Of a stretch of 13,959 nucleotides of DNA, positions 13,938 through 13,959 are shown one piece after another. The stretch comes from Bacteroidales bacterium UBA6828 (GTDB taxonomy: Bacteria > Bacteroidota > Bacteroidia > Bacteroidales > Paludibacteraceae): NCBI GenBank assembly GCA_002452095.1, contig DKEG01000068.1:1-13959 (forward strand), given 5' to 3'. Each line of letters starts with the position of its first letter. The stretch's first letter is position 1. Below the pieces are notes generated by a model that saw nothing but the letters and a program-made list of their open reading frames with translations, was not told the origin of the DNA and searched no databases. The position numbers were made by a program, and so were the translations under genes.

Positions 13938-13959
13938 AGTAGGTGATTAGTAGGTGATT
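13938..13959 (+). repeat. 11-bp tandem repeat at window end
   Basis: AGTAGGTGATT occurs twice in perfect tandem (13938-13948, 13949-13959) and runs into the end of the window, so the array may continue. It begins 50 bases past the exporter stop, in the sense direction, and differs at only two positions from the CGTATGTGATT unit after the methyltransferase gene. Confidence 0.85.

Overview
The window looks like chromosomal DNA from a member of the Bacteroidales (phylum Bacteroidota). Three things point there. First, promoters of the Bacteroidota type (TTTG, about 20 bases, TAnnTTTG) lie ahead of several genes. Second, a secreted enzyme ends in a type IX secretion (T9SS) C-terminal sorting domain. 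Third, the lipid-modified Omp85 protein TamL is typical of this phylum. Most genes are G+C-rich with short AT-rich spacers. I cannot name a genus. The T9SS cargo argues for a lineage that keeps that secretion system. The pectate lyase suggests a plant-polysaccharide-using gut, rumen or similar niche (inference).

Layout. Bases 1-882 hold the 3' part of a surface protein built of divergent InlB-type B-repeats, with an abrupt break at about base 87. It is followed by a strong terminator (945-977). At 1361-1885 is an AT-rich flavodoxin gene with its own near-perfect promoter and a strong Shine-Dalgarno; it looks compositionally foreign. At 2355-4583 is a secreted family PL9 pectate lyase with all expected catalytic residues and a T9SS sorting domain. 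Convergent to it on the minus strand (4886-5632) is a TrmH/SpoU-family RNA 2'-O-methyltransferase. The spacer between their 3' ends carries an 11-bp tandem repeat.

From 5720 to 11526 four plus-strand genes form a probable operon: tamL (outer-membrane assembly lipoprotein), rnhB (RNase HII), sppA (signal peptide peptidase) and lpxK (lipid A 4'-kinase). The tamL promoter physically overlaps the divergent methyltransferase promoter. After a 496-base AT-rich, structured gap comes an MsbA-like ABC exporter (12023-13888). The window ends inside another 11-bp tandem repeat related to the first.

How the genes fit together. TamL, SppA, LpxK and the MsbA-like exporter all serve envelope biogenesis: outer-membrane protein insertion, signal-peptide clearance, lipid A phosphorylation and lipid A flipping. 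The B-repeat protein and pectate lyase are cell-surface or secreted products. No whole new system was found. The parts most worth a second look are the 11.53-12.02 kb gap (imperfect 22-bp inverted repeats enclosing two stable hairpins), the shared 11-bp repeat family at two gene 3' ends, and the interlocked divergent promoters at 5653-5700.
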